Origin: Salinivibrio kushneri
GTDB lineage: Bacteria; Pseudomonadota; Gammaproteobacteria; Enterobacterales; Vibrionaceae
DNA: 64,000 nucleotides
Assembly (NCBI RefSeq): GCF_005280275.1
Contig: NZ_CP040022.1
Coordinates: forward strand, 248,001-312,000
Direction: 5' to 3'
The number at the start of each line of letters is the position of its first letter. The first letter of the stretch is position 1. The translations under genes and the position numbers were made by a program. Below are positions 18,793-27,724 of this stretch, one piece after another. The notes beneath the pieces are model-generated. The model saw only the letters and a list, made by a program, of their open reading frames with translations, did not search any database and had not been told where the DNA came from.

Positions 18793-20172
18793 ATGGAACT
18801 ACTCGCACAAAGCCCTGAACCCACCACCTTACTCTTGATAGCATTGGGCGCTATCGCGTTGTTATTACTCCTAATAATGAAGCTTAAGGTACATGCTTTT
18901 GCATCGCTGACGTTGGTCAGCTTGGCCACAGCACTCACCACCGGAATCCCTATCGATAACGTGGTGCCAACCATGATGACGGGTTTTGGCAATACCCTCG
19001 CGTCGGTTGCCTTACTCGTCGGGCTGGGTGCCATGATAGGCAAAATTCTCGAAGTCACCGGCGGTGCAAATGTCTTGGCCGATACACTGATCGCTCGGTT
19101 TGGCGAAGCCCGTGCCCCGCTAGCACTCGGTATTGCCTCTTTACTGTTTGGCTTTCCTATCTTTTTCGACGCGGGGCTGATTGTGATGATGCCAATCATG
19201 TTTAGCGTCGCAAAACGCTTAGGTGGCTCACCGATAAAATACGCCCTACCTGTCGCAGGGGCATTTGCGGTTATGCATACCTTTGTCCCCCCACATCCCG
19301 GCCCCGTTGCTGCCTCAGATTTACTTGGCGCAGACATGGGCCTACTCTTGGTGGTCGGGCTCCTGGTTTCGTTTCCTACTTGGTATTTGGGTAGCTACTT
19401 GTTTGGCCTGTATGCCGGCAAGAAATTCAACATCCCACTCGCGAAAGCGTTTTTAAACACCGAGGTCATGTTTAAAAGCAAAAAGGATTACCCCGCCTTT
19501 TCAACTGTATTGATGATTTTATTGCTCCCTGTACTGCTTATTTTCCTCGATACGGGTCTGAACGCACTCAGTGTCGCGGGTATGGTTAACGGGGAAAGCA
19601 CTTGGGTCGGTTTTTTGCGTATGCTGGGTAAAACTCCAGTTGCACTGCTCATCACCCTATTGACCTGTTTGTTGGTCTTTGGCCAAAAACTGGGTAAGAG
19701 TAAAATGGAAAAACTGTGTACCGATTCGTTAGCGCCAATTTGTGCGGTGATTTTGGTCACTGGCGCGGGCGGCATGTTTGGTGGCGTCTTGCGCGCGAGC
19801 GGTATCGGTCAAGCACTCGCCACCATGCTGTCAGACACGGGCATGCCGATAATATTGGCAGCATTTGTGATTGCTACCTGCTTGCGCGTTGCACAAGGCT
19901 CTGCCACCGTTGCTCTCACCACCACAGCAGCACTCATCGCGCCTACGGTGTCGCACACTGTGGGTTTATCTCAATTGGATTTATGTTTTATTGTCATCGC
20001 GATTGCAGGTGGAGCCACCGTTTTATCGCATTTCAACGACTCGGGCTTTTGGTTGGTGTCGCGCCTGCTCGAAATGGATGAAAAAACCACACTTAAAACT
20101 TGGACTGTGATGGAAACCCTGCTCGGAACCATCGCGTTTGTTATCGTTGCGCTATTAAGCATTTTACTGTAA
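18793..20172 (+). CDS. Gluconate permease, GntP family
   Basis: 459 residues, about 12-14 hydrophobic segments. GntP-family motifs are visible, such as GFGNTLASVALLVGLGAMIG, FGFPIFFDAGLIVMMPI and FVPPHPGPVAASDLLGADMG. It should import gluconate by proton symport across the inner membrane. AAGAGGTGAGCC precedes the ATG. eda follows after 9 bases, so the two form an operon divergent from gntK-edd. It could be called gntT or gntU; the affinity class is not determinable from sequence alone. Confidence 0.95.
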   Translation: MELLAQSPEPTTLLLIALGAIALLLLLIMKLKVHAFASLTLVSLATALTTGIPIDNVVPTMMTGFGNTLASVALLVGLGAMIGKILEVTGGANVLADTLIARFGEARAPLALGIASLLFGFPIFFDAGLIVMMPIMFSVAKRLGGSPIKYALPVAGAFAVMHTFVPPHPGPVAASDLLGADMGLLLVVGLLVSFPTWYLGSYLFGLYAGKKFNIPLAKAFLNTEVMFKSKKDYPAFSTVLMILLLPVLLIFLDTGLNALSVAGMVNGESTWVGFLRMLGKTPVALLITLLTCLLVFGQKLGKSKMEKLCTDSLAPICAVILVTGAGGMFGGVLRASGIGQALATMLSDTGMPIILAAFVIATCLRVAQGSATVALTTTAALIAPTVSHTVGLSQLDLCFIVIAIAGGATVLSHFNDSGFWLVSRLLEMDEKTTLKTWTVMETLLGTIAFVIVALLSILL

Positions 20173-20181
20173 GGGACCCCC

Positions 20182-20790
20182 ATGACTGAACTGAATCAAC
20201 GCCTTAAGGCAATTCGCATCGTGCCAGTGATTGCGATTAACAATGCGGATGATGCCGTGCCGCTTGCCAAAACCTTGGTAGATAATGGTCTACCGTGCGC
20301 TGAAGTTACCTTTCGCACTGACGCGGCTGCCCGTGCTATTCGTCTCATGCGCGATGCGTACCCCGATATGCTCATAGGTGCGGGTACGGTACTCACCACT
20401 ACCCAAGTCGACGCTGCGATTGACGCAGGCGCCGATTTTATTGTCAGCCCTGGGCTCAACCCCACCACAGTGAAACATTGCCAGCAACGCGGCATTCCTA
20501 TCATCCCCGGTATCAATAACCCCAGTTTAGTCGAGCAAGCCATGGAACTTGGGCTTGATACGTTGAAGTTTTTCCCCGCGGAAGCGTCGGGCGGCATTGC
20601 GATGTTAAAAGCATTATCTGCCGTGTACCCCGTCAGCTTCATGCCAACCGGCGGCGTGAGTGAGGCGAATGTGAGTGATTATCTCGCGTTGCCCTCGGTG
20701 CTCGCATGCGGCGGCACCTGGATGGTGCCCGGCAAGTTGATTGATGAGCAAAGGTGGGATGAGATCGCGGCACTGATTGAGGCGCTGTGA
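20182..20790 (+). CDS. eda: KDPG/KHG aldolase
   Basis: 202 residues, usual class I aldolase size. It splits 2-keto-3-deoxy-6-phosphogluconate to pyruvate and glyceraldehyde-3-phosphate. The Schiff-base lysine is in LDTLKFFPAEASGG; the catalytic glutamate is in AEVTFRTDAA, and GAGTVLT is the substrate loop. Nine bases after the permease gene with GGGACC before its ATG. It completes the Entner-Doudoroff module with edd on the other strand. Confidence 0.97.
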   Translation: MTELNQRLKAIRIVPVIAINNADDAVPLAKTLVDNGLPCAEVTFRTDAAARAIRLMRDAYPDMLIGAGTVLTTTQVDAAIDAGADFIVSPGLNPTTVKHCQQRGIPIIPGINNPSLVEQAMELGLDTLKFFPAEASGGIAMLKALSAVYPVSFMPTGGVSEANVSDYLALPSVLACGGTWMVPGKLIDEQRWDEIAALIEAL

Positions 20791-20817
20791 TAGCTCTCGC
20801 ATCCGTTAAGAAAAGAT

Positions 20818-20847
20818 CGGCCCCACTTATTGAAGATAATGGGGCCG
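20818..20847. other. Hairpin between eda and the RecQ-like gene
   Basis: CGGCCCCA (20818-20825) pairs with TGGGGCCG (20840-20847) across a 14-base loop. No T run follows, so it is at best a weak terminator of eda or an RNA-stabilising stem. Confidence 0.45.
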
Positions 20848-20949
20848 CTCGCACGCATACCGCCTGTGCTTGCAACCTCGGCACATAGCCGATACCTTTT
20901 CCCGCCTGTTCAAAAACAGACACTGGGTTAAAAATAGGGGAAAGACGGT

Positions 20950-22875
20950 ATGTTGGCACAAGCACTTGAGCACGTTTTTGGGTTTTCATCATTTCGGGCA
21001 GGACAAGAGTCGGTGATTTCTCAGATAATGCAAGGGGAGTCGGCCTGTGCGATTTTTCCTACCGGTGCGGGTAAGTCATTGTGCTATCAACTACCCGCCA
21101 CGCAACTGCCCCACTTAACCCTAGTGATTTCACCTTTGCTAGCATTAATGCATGATCAAATCGCATTTATGCGCCGCAAAGGCATTGCCGCCGCTACCAT
21201 TGATTCCACACAGACTCCCGAGCAAACTAAACAAGTGATGGAGCAGATCCGTCGCGGCGACATCAAAGTCCTGATGATTTCGGTCGAACGGTTAAACAAC
21301 GAACGCTTTCGCCAATTTATTGCCCCCATCCCGATCTCTTTATTGGTCGTAGATGAAGCACACTGCATCTCTGAGTGGGGCCACAATTTTCGCCCCGATT
21401 ATCTCAAACTCCCCGCCTACCGAGAGCAGTTGAATATTCCACAGGTGTTGCTTCTCACCGCAACTGCGACGCCGGCAGTGGTTGAAGACATGCAGCGAAA
21501 GTTTGCGATTTCGTCAAATAACACCACGTTAACCGGCTTTTATCGTCCTAACCTACACCTGAATGTGGTCGCCGTGGAAGAGGCGCAAAAACAACAAGCG
21601 CTAATTAAGCAGTTGCAGCCCGACCCCCATTTACCAACTGTCATTTATGTCACCCAGCAGCAGACCGCGGAGAATATCGCCGAGTGGCTACAAACCCAGC
21701 ATATCCCCGCGACCGCTTACCATGCCGGCATGAATCACGAGACGCGTGTATCAATACAAGAGGCATTTATGTCGGGCCGTGCGCCGTGTATTGTCGCGAC
21801 CATCGCTTTTGGGATGGGCGTCGATAAGGTGGACATCCGGCGTGTCATCCATTTTGACTTACCTAAATCAATCGAAAACTATAGCCAAGAAATTGGCCGC
21901 GCGGGACGAGACGGAGAAAACGCTACGTGCACTGTGCTCGCCAACCAATCTAGCCTGAATGTGCTGGAAAACTTTATCTATGGCGATACACCCGACAAGG
22001 CAGCGATTCAGGGCGTACTGGAGGATATAAAACAAGCGGGTCAACAATGGGAAGTTATGCTGCACAGCCTGTCACGGACGTATAATATTCGCCTTTTACC
22101 GCTTAAAACCTTGCTGGTTTATTTAGAAATGGCCGGCGTGATCACCAGCCAATACAGTTACTTTGCCGATGTGAAGTTCCAATGTGTTGCGTCGCCAGAC
22201 ACCATTACGGCTAAATTTCAGGGTGAGCGGCGCGAATTTGTAGCCCAGCTATTTGCATGCGCAGTCAAAGCCAAAACCTGGTACAAGATGGATTTCCAAC
22301 AACTGTGGCAACGCTTTGGGGCAGAAAGAAAGCGCGCGTTAAAAGCACTGGAATATTTTCATGAACAAGGTTGGCTGTCACTTGCCACCCAACAAGCCAC
22401 GCAAGTCTTTTCGGTCAGCTCCCATGAGATTGATGTTCAAGCGCAGGCCGAACAATTACATCACCTTTTTGCTAAAAAGGAAGAGAGCGAACTGGCCCGC
22501 ATCAACCAATTACTGGCTTTATTGGCCTCTTCAACCTGTATTAGTCAGCGCCTTGCCGACTACTTTGGTGATCGCGACGCACCAACTACCTGTGGTCACT
22601 GCTCGGTATGCCAAGGACATATTGCTCATTTACCTCCCCGTCCTGAGTTACCCGCGATCGACGTGCAAGCATTATCATCATGGTGTCAGCACTTTGCCGC
22701 CGCTTGCGATGAAACGCCAAGCCACGCGGCGACCACGCGCTTTTTACTCGGTCTATCTTCGCCGCTCCATACCAAAATCAAAGCGAAGACAATACCCGGT
22801 TTTGGCGCCCTCGCGTCGTATCCGTTTCAAACAGTCAACGCTCATGTCCTCGCTGAGCACGGAGCCAAACAGTAA
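20950..22875 (+). CDS. RecQ-family ATP-dependent DNA helicase with displaced zinc motif
   Basis: 641 residues. The superfamily 2 core shows FPTGAGKSLCYQLPA (Walker lysine 42), DEAHCISEWGHNFRPDY near 134, LTATATP and the motif VI segment QEIGRAGRDG. In RecQ of E. coli the zinc cysteines follow the helicase core directly; here C-x17-C-x2-C-x2-C lies near 530-555 after a roughly 150-residue winged-helix-like stretch. No HRDC domain is recognisable. It is probably a second, non-canonical RecQ of the genome, acting on DNA in repair. Starts at ATG 20950 after GGGGAAAG. Confidence 0.88.
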   Translation: MLAQALEHVFGFSSFRAGQESVISQIMQGESACAIFPTGAGKSLCYQLPATQLPHLTLVISPLLALMHDQIAFMRRKGIAAATIDSTQTPEQTKQVMEQIRRGDIKVLMISVERLNNERFRQFIAPIPISLLVVDEAHCISEWGHNFRPDYLKLPAYREQLNIPQVLLLTATATPAVVEDMQRKFAISSNNTTLTGFYRPNLHLNVVAVEEAQKQQALIKQLQPDPHLPTVIYVTQQQTAENIAEWLQTQHIPATAYHAGMNHETRVSIQEAFMSGRAPCIVATIAFGMGVDKVDIRRVIHFDLPKSIENYSQEIGRAGRDGENATCTVLANQSSLNVLENFIYGDTPDKAAIQGVLEDIKQAGQQWEVMLHSLSRTYNIRLLPLKTLLVYLEMAGVITSQYSYFADVKFQCVASPDTITAKFQGERREFVAQLFACAVKAKTWYKMDFQQLWQRFGAERKRALKALEYFHEQGWLSLATQQATQVFSVSSHEIDVQAQAEQLHHLFAKKEESELARINQLLALLASSTCISQRLADYFGDRDAPTTCGHCSVCQGHIAHLPPRPELPAIDVQALSSWCQHFAAACDETPSHAATTRFLLGLSSPLHTKIKAKTIPGFGALASYPFQTVNAHVLAEHGAKQ

Positions 22876-23100
22876 CGGATAACAATGTGGTGCATCGGCA
22901 GCTTGGCAACGCCCGGTGCGCCACCCCATGCCTCTAAACTACCGAAATTTTTTGCATCATCGTCAACATACTATCCTCTCAGTATCGGGGAAAAGTGACA
23001 TTTATCCTCAGCCGCTGAGGTTTTAATCATATACTGATAATAATGACGTGATGCGTTGGGCGGCGTCATTTGAATTCATTACCAGATTCAAGGGTTGTTT

Positions 23101-24528
23101 ATGAGTCATTCTGGGGTGCTATGTGTGTTGATTCGTCACATCATTGTGGTTTTGGGCGCCAGCGTACTCCTGTCCATCAGCCTGGCGCTTAATGCGGAGC
23201 AGAATCAGCAATCCAAGCCACAAAGCCCTGTATTAAAAGTCGCTAACTCACACGCTTGGCGGCCATTTTCCTATCTTGACGACAATCAACAACCGAAAGG
23301 GATCTTGATTGACTTTTGGAAAGAATTTGGCAAACGCAATGGCTATCAAATTGAATTCGTTTTGACCGACTGGCAAGACTCTATTGACGCTGTGCGAAAC
23401 GGTGAAGCCGATGTTCACGCCGGCTTACTCCAGTCGCCAGAACGGCTAGCGTTTATGGATTTCGGCACCCCATTGTTCAGCATCGATACGCAAGTATTCT
23501 TTAGCCAGGCGCTCACGGGCGTATCAGCGGATTATGTGTTAGCGGGTGATACCGACCACACAGTCGGTGTTGTGCAAGGTGGGTACGAAGAAGAGTTTAT
23601 GAGAACGGAATTTCCAAACGTAACGCTACAGCTTTTCCGCAATAACCAAGCCATGCTTGATGCGGCGTTATCGGAAGAGATCCAAGCCTTCGTCGCCGAT
23701 CTACAAGTGGCTAATTATTACCTTTACACCACCACTAACCAAAATCTGTTTGTGCCTGTCAGACACCTGTATACAGAAATGTTGTATGCCGGTTTTGCAA
23801 AAGGGAATACGGCATTACTCAACCAGATTGATAATAAGTTTGCTTGGCTCGACGAAGATACCAAACGGCAGCTCTTAAACCGCTGGGTGTATTACGATGT
23901 CGAGACCGTCTATCCGGTGTATTTATTGCCAACGCTGTTCGTGTTTGGCGTGATCATTGCGATCAGCTATATCATGTTACTGAAAAGAACAGTTAAACAA
24001 AAAACCCGCGCATTACAAGCCGCCAACGACTTATTGCAAGACCAAGCCATTACCGACTCACTCACCTTGCTACACAACAGACGTTATTTTTATCAGTGCT
24101 TATATGGGCAAATGCGCGACATCAAGGGGATAACTCTGATGGTGTTTGATATTGATGATTTCAAAGCCTTTAACGATGGCTTTGGCCACGCCCATGGCGA
24201 TGAAGTCATTTGCTTTGTCGCCCAAACAGCGCGGAGTCTATTGACCAACGACGCCGTGGTGGCGAGGATTGGTGGCGAGGAGTTTGCCGTACTACAGTAT
24301 TTTTCCTCCGCTGAACGCGCCCTCGCGCAAGGTAAGCTACTGTGCAACGAGATATCAAGACAAAGCCTTGGGTTATTTAACCATCCGTCTATGCCCGTTA
24401 CCATCAGTTTGGGCGTGGCTTACTACCCAAATGGTATGCCTCACAGTGAAATTGTTGATGCCGATAAAGCTATGTATCAAGCTAAAAAGCAAGGTAAGAA
24501 CTGCGCCGTTCTCAACGTGTTCGATTGA
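23101..24528 (+). CDS. Diguanylate cyclase with periplasmic solute-binding sensor domain
   Basis: 475 residues. A signal anchor (IIVVLGASVLLSISLALNA) precedes a family-3 solute-binding domain at about 40-260 (NSHAWRPFSYLDDNQQPKG). A transmembrane helix near 275-300 (YLLPTLFVFGVIIAISYIML) is followed by a GGDEF domain with FDIDDFKAFNDGFGHAHGDE and RIGGEEFAVL near 390. It should bind a small molecule in the periplasm and make cyclic di-GMP inside. Start at ATG 23101 with AAGGG upstream; a TTG at 23095 is in frame but too close. Monocistronic; the ligand is unknown. Confidence 0.92.
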   Translation: MSHSGVLCVLIRHIIVVLGASVLLSISLALNAEQNQQSKPQSPVLKVANSHAWRPFSYLDDNQQPKGILIDFWKEFGKRNGYQIEFVLTDWQDSIDAVRNGEADVHAGLLQSPERLAFMDFGTPLFSIDTQVFFSQALTGVSADYVLAGDTDHTVGVVQGGYEEEFMRTEFPNVTLQLFRNNQAMLDAALSEEIQAFVADLQVANYYLYTTTNQNLFVPVRHLYTEMLYAGFAKGNTALLNQIDNKFAWLDEDTKRQLLNRWVYYDVETVYPVYLLPTLFVFGVIIAISYIMLLKRTVKQKTRALQAANDLLQDQAITDSLTLLHNRRYFYQCLYGQMRDIKGITLMVFDIDDFKAFNDGFGHAHGDEVICFVAQTARSLLTNDAVVARIGGEEFAVLQYFSSAERALAQGKLLCNEISRQSLGLFNHPSMPVTISLGVAYYPNGMPHSEIVDADKAMYQAKKQGKNCAVLNVFD

Positions 24529-24531
24529 CCT

Positions 24532-24759
24532 TTAATCGCGACTGCATAACCACTGCGCTAAACGCTGTACATGCTTTGACGAGAGAAAAATAATAGTGAA
24601 TGCGATCGGCCAAGCGACGATAAAAGCCTCAACCCAACGCCAAACAAACCCATCACTTAACCCAGTATTCACAGCCGTAATTACCGCTGTCATCAATGTC
24701 ACCATTAACACTGACATTAAAAAAGGCGCAACAATAGGAAAAAATCGTTTAGGCAGCAT
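24532..24759 (-). CDS. DUF2798-type small membrane protein
   Basis: 75 residues with two hydrophobic helices (VAPFLMSVLMVTLMTAVITA and FIVAWPIAFTIIFLS) and a conserved-looking W/P/A motif in the second, as in DUF2798 proteins of unknown function. The start at 24759 is preceded by AAAGGTCGCT; a frame opening at 24822 adds 21 poorly supported residues. Its stop is only 3 bases from the stop of the convergent GGDEF gene. Inner-membrane location is predicted; no partner gene is evident. Confidence 0.75.
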   Translation of the reverse strand: MLPKRFFPIVAPFLMSVLMVTLMTAVITAVNTGLSDGFVWRWVEAFIVAWPIAFTIIFLSSKHVQRLAQWLCSRD

Positions 24760-24957
24760 AGCGACCTTTACATAAGAATAAACTAATATTAAGACTTTAG
24801 CGATACAAAAGAAAAATAGCAAGTACTGTTAGTGGTCTATTAGTACATTATTGAGGGAGAGTTTAAGGGAGGGTTGTCAGTCACTCTCCATAAAATTCAG
24901 TAGTGACGACTCACCATATGAAGCCGTGATCGCGTTTTTTACTTGCGCTTAGAGGCC

Positions 24958-24982
24958 TAAAAGCGCCCATTGGACGCTTTTA
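24958..24982 (-). terminator. Probable terminator of sdaC
   Basis: TAAAAGCG (24958-24965) and CGCTTTTA (24975-24982) form an 8-bp stem downstream of the minus-strand transporter gene; only four T residues close it on that strand. A 10-base direct repeat GGTTATAACG occurs twice beside it at 24986-25005. Confidence 0.55.
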
Positions 24983-25014
24983 ACAGGTTATAACGGGTTA
25001 TAACGGGTTCTTCA

Positions 25015-26262
25015 TTAGCCTATCAAATTATAAAGCAATGCCGAAATCGCCAACATGCCAGTCACAAAGATAAAGTACGTCCCCGCTTTACCGCGATACT
25101 GTGCCAGTGCTTTGACTTTATAGGCCGCAACCGTTGGCATAATAAATAGGATCATCGCAATCACAGGCCCAGATAATGCGCCCATCATATCGAGGATGCT
25201 GGGGTTAATCACCGCACACCACCAAATGGCAAAGAACATCACTATCACGCCAAGTTTATCAGCCTTTTTGTAGGTCAATGTGCTGTGTTTGGTCACCAGG
25301 CCATTGAGGCTCTCACGCGCGCCCAAGAAGTGGCCCAAAAACGAAGAGGTGATCGCAATGAAAGCAACTAATGGCCCCAAAGTGCCAATAAATGGATTTT
25401 GGGTGACATTAGCAAGGTATGAGAGCACTGACACATTTTGCGCTTTCGCTTCCGCCATTTGTGCTGGAGTGAGCGTCAGCACGCACGAGAACACAAACAG
25501 CAGCACAAAGGCAACTAACATCACGCCCGCGCGTTTAAGAATTTGCTCTGACTTGCCTTGTGCGTCATCACCATAGTGACGGCGTTGAATATTAGCAAAA
25601 CTCGAAATTGCCGCGGCGTGACTGAACGAAAAGATCACCACAGGCACCGCTAGCCAAAGATTCATTCCCAGTTCTCCCATCGCGGGCATCGCTAGGTTCG
25701 GCGCTTGCCATGATGGTATTAGATAGAAAGACAAAAACGCCAAGATAGCCACCAGCGGATAAACCATCGCCGCGAAGGCGCGCAGCATTAGGCGCTCACC
25801 ACCCATCATGATCGCAATCATACCTGCGACTAACACACCAGACAGCATGACGCGGTTTGGCGACGCCCATCCGAGTTGATTAACCAAAAAGCTATCAACG
25901 GTATTGGTCAACCCAACGCCATATATCAACAAAATCGGGAAAATAGAAAGGAAATACAGCACGGAGATCAAACGGCCTGCCTGGCTGCCGAAGTGCTCGG
26001 CAACGACATCGGTGAAATCGGCATCTTTGTGGCGCGACGACAGCACAAAACGTGCTAGGCCTCGATGAGCCATAAACGTCATCGGAAACGCCAGTACGGC
26101 CATAATTAGGAGTGGCCAAAAGCCCCCCATCCCAAGATTAATCGGAAGGAACAGGATCCCGGCTCCCACCGCGGTACCGAACAAGCTCAGTGCCCAATGG
26201 GTATCATGTTGGGTCCAACGGTGCGATACACTTTTTGAGGAGATATCTATAGTCTGGTTCAC
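25015..26262 (-). CDS. sdaC: Serine transporter (HAAAP family, SdaC-like)
   Basis: 415 residues, about 11 transmembrane helices. It closely resembles E. coli SdaC over its length: GTAVGAGILFLPINLGMGG, LAFPMTFMAHRGLARFVLS, FSCVLTLTPAQMAEAKAQNV and NPSILDMMGALSGPVIAMIL. SdaC imports L-serine with protons. It is not linked to sdaA here but would supply the serine-to-pyruvate route encoded at the left of the window. Starts at ATG 26262 after a weak GAG-type site. The long AT-rich upstream region probably carries its promoter. Confidence 0.9.
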   Translation of the reverse strand: MNQTIDISSKSVSHRWTQHDTHWALSLFGTAVGAGILFLPINLGMGGFWPLLIMAVLAFPMTFMAHRGLARFVLSSRHKDADFTDVVAEHFGSQAGRLISVLYFLSIFPILLIYGVGLTNTVDSFLVNQLGWASPNRVMLSGVLVAGMIAIMMGGERLMLRAFAAMVYPLVAILAFLSFYLIPSWQAPNLAMPAMGELGMNLWLAVPVVIFSFSHAAAISSFANIQRRHYGDDAQGKSEQILKRAGVMLVAFVLLFVFSCVLTLTPAQMAEAKAQNVSVLSYLANVTQNPFIGTLGPLVAFIAITSSFLGHFLGARESLNGLVTKHSTLTYKKADKLGVIVMFFAIWWCAVINPSILDMMGALSGPVIAMILFIMPTVAAYKVKALAQYRGKAGTYFIFVTGMLAISALLYNLIG

Positions 26263-26701
26263 GTCAAACTCTCTTAGTTATAATATTTTGTGCGGTTGCA
26301 TACTATCGAGTTCGACTTAAAGTATCACATAAATGTAATAGGTATATGTCCTAATTGTTTTGTTAAAAACTTGTCATATAATCTAGTTTAAATTCAAAAT
26401 GGCAGTTTATATGACTATAAAACAGCCACTAAACTGGAATTAAACACTAAATTATTAACCAAAGTTAGATTGATTGAATTGTTTGCAAAATAATGCAACA
26501 ACCACATTTTCGTTCGCAACATGTTGACAATGTGTAACAACTCATATCTCAGTTTTTTATGATAAATGATTCACCTGTTACATCTCGCTCGTGCAAGCGA
26601 TTAGCAATTAGTAATTAGCGAGGACGATCACACGCTGTAAGTAGCAAGGCGTTTATCCTGTGCTGAGCAACATGCACTCCAACTCAGCGATAGGCCCACT
26701 T
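26263..26701. other. AT-rich divergent region between sdaC and rihA
   Basis: 439 bases, clearly richer in A/T than the flanking genes, without a credible gene. Runs such as TTTAAATTCAAAATGG and TTATATGACTATAAAACAG could hold promoters for both genes, but I cannot name a specific regulator site. The palindromic-looking CAGTTTA (26403-26409) and TAAACTG (26432-26438) are noted only. Confidence 0.5.
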
Positions 26702-27637
26702 ATGCGTGAACCCATTATTATCGACTGCGATCCCGGCCATGACGATGCCATTGCACTGGTGATGGCTTGTGCACTCCCCCAGCTTGACATCAAAGCGGTC
26801 ACCACCAGTGCAGGAAATCAAACCCCAGATAAAACCCTTTACAACGCCAGACGCATTTTGACCTTGTTACAACAAACACACATTCCTATCGCAGGTGGCG
26901 CACATAAACCACTTACCCGAGAGCTCATTATTGCTGATAATGTTCACGGAGAGTCGGGCTTGGATGGTCCTGCGCTGCCAGAGCCTACGATGGATGCCGA
27001 CCCCGGTAATGCCGTTAACCTGATGGGCAGAGTGCTTCAAGACGCTGACCAGCCTATTACTTTGGTCGCGACTGGCCCCTTAACCAACGTGGCTTTACTC
27101 TTAGCCGCCTACCCGGATTTAACCAATCGGATTAAGCGAATTGTGTTGATGGGAGGCGGCGTAACCTTCGGCAATTGGACACCAGCTGCCGAGTTTAATA
27201 TTTATGTCGATCCAGAAGCCGCTGATCGCGTGTTTCGCGCTGGGATCCCAATCACCATGTTTGGATTAGATGTTACCCACCAAGCGTTAGTCAAAGATGA
27301 AGATGTGGCTTCCATCCGTGCCATCGATAACCCCGTAGCGCAGACCGTTGCAGGTTGGCTTGATTTCTTTATGCGCTATCACCGCGATCCCAAGTGGCGC
27401 CTAGACGGCTCTCCGCTCCATGATCCTTGTACCATTGCATGGCTAGTGATGCCTGAGCTCTTCGAGTGTGAATCACTATGGGTGGGTGTCGAGACACAAG
27501 GGACGTTAACCACTGGAATGACGGTGGTTGACCGTTATCACGTCACAGGCAATCTCGCAAATACCGAGGTGGCCATGGCCGTCGATCGAGCGGGCTTTCT
27601 CAACTTGCTATGCGATTGCTTACGCCAATACGACTAG
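26702..27637 (+). CDS. rihA: Pyrimidine-specific ribonucleoside hydrolase RihA
   Basis: 311 residues, exactly the length of E. coli RihA. The calcium-binding motif [18 protein letters not shown] is at the start, with [35 protein letters not shown] and [15 protein letters not shown] further on. It hydrolyses cytidine and uridine to base and ribose. I chose the ATG at 26702 because the protein then begins [12 protein letters not shown], as in RihA; upstream GTG (26660) and ATG (26672) codons have no better ribosome sites. Monocistronic, with a hairpin at 27640-27663 after it. Confidence 0.93.
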   Translation: MREPIIIDCDPGHDDAIALVMACALPQLDIKAVTTSAGNQTPDKTLYNARRILTLLQQTHIPIAGGAHKPLTRELIIADNVHGESGLDGPALPEPTMDADPGNAVNLMGRVLQDADQPITLVATGPLTNVALLLAAYPDLTNRIKRIVLMGGGVTFGNWTPAAEFNIYVDPEAADRVFRAGIPITMFGLDVTHQALVKDEDVASIRAIDNPVAQTVAGWLDFFMRYHRDPKWRLDGSPLHDPCTIAWLVMPELFECESLWVGVETQGTLTTGMTVVDRYHVTGNLANTEVAMAVDRAGFLNLLCDCLRQYD

Positions 27638-27639
27638 AA

Positions 27640-27663
27640 AAAGCGCGACTTTCGCCGCGCTTT
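27640..27663. terminator. Probable terminator between rihA and the subtilase
   Basis: AAAGCGCG (27640-27647) and CGCGCTTT (27656-27663) form an 8-bp stem with an 8-base loop between convergent genes. Only a short T run is present on each strand, so it may work in both directions but weakly. Confidence 0.6.
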
Positions 27664-27724
27664 AACGTCATCTTGGGTCATAAAACGGTTTCGGTTATAA
27701 CGCGACCGTCCTAGCGACAGCGCA

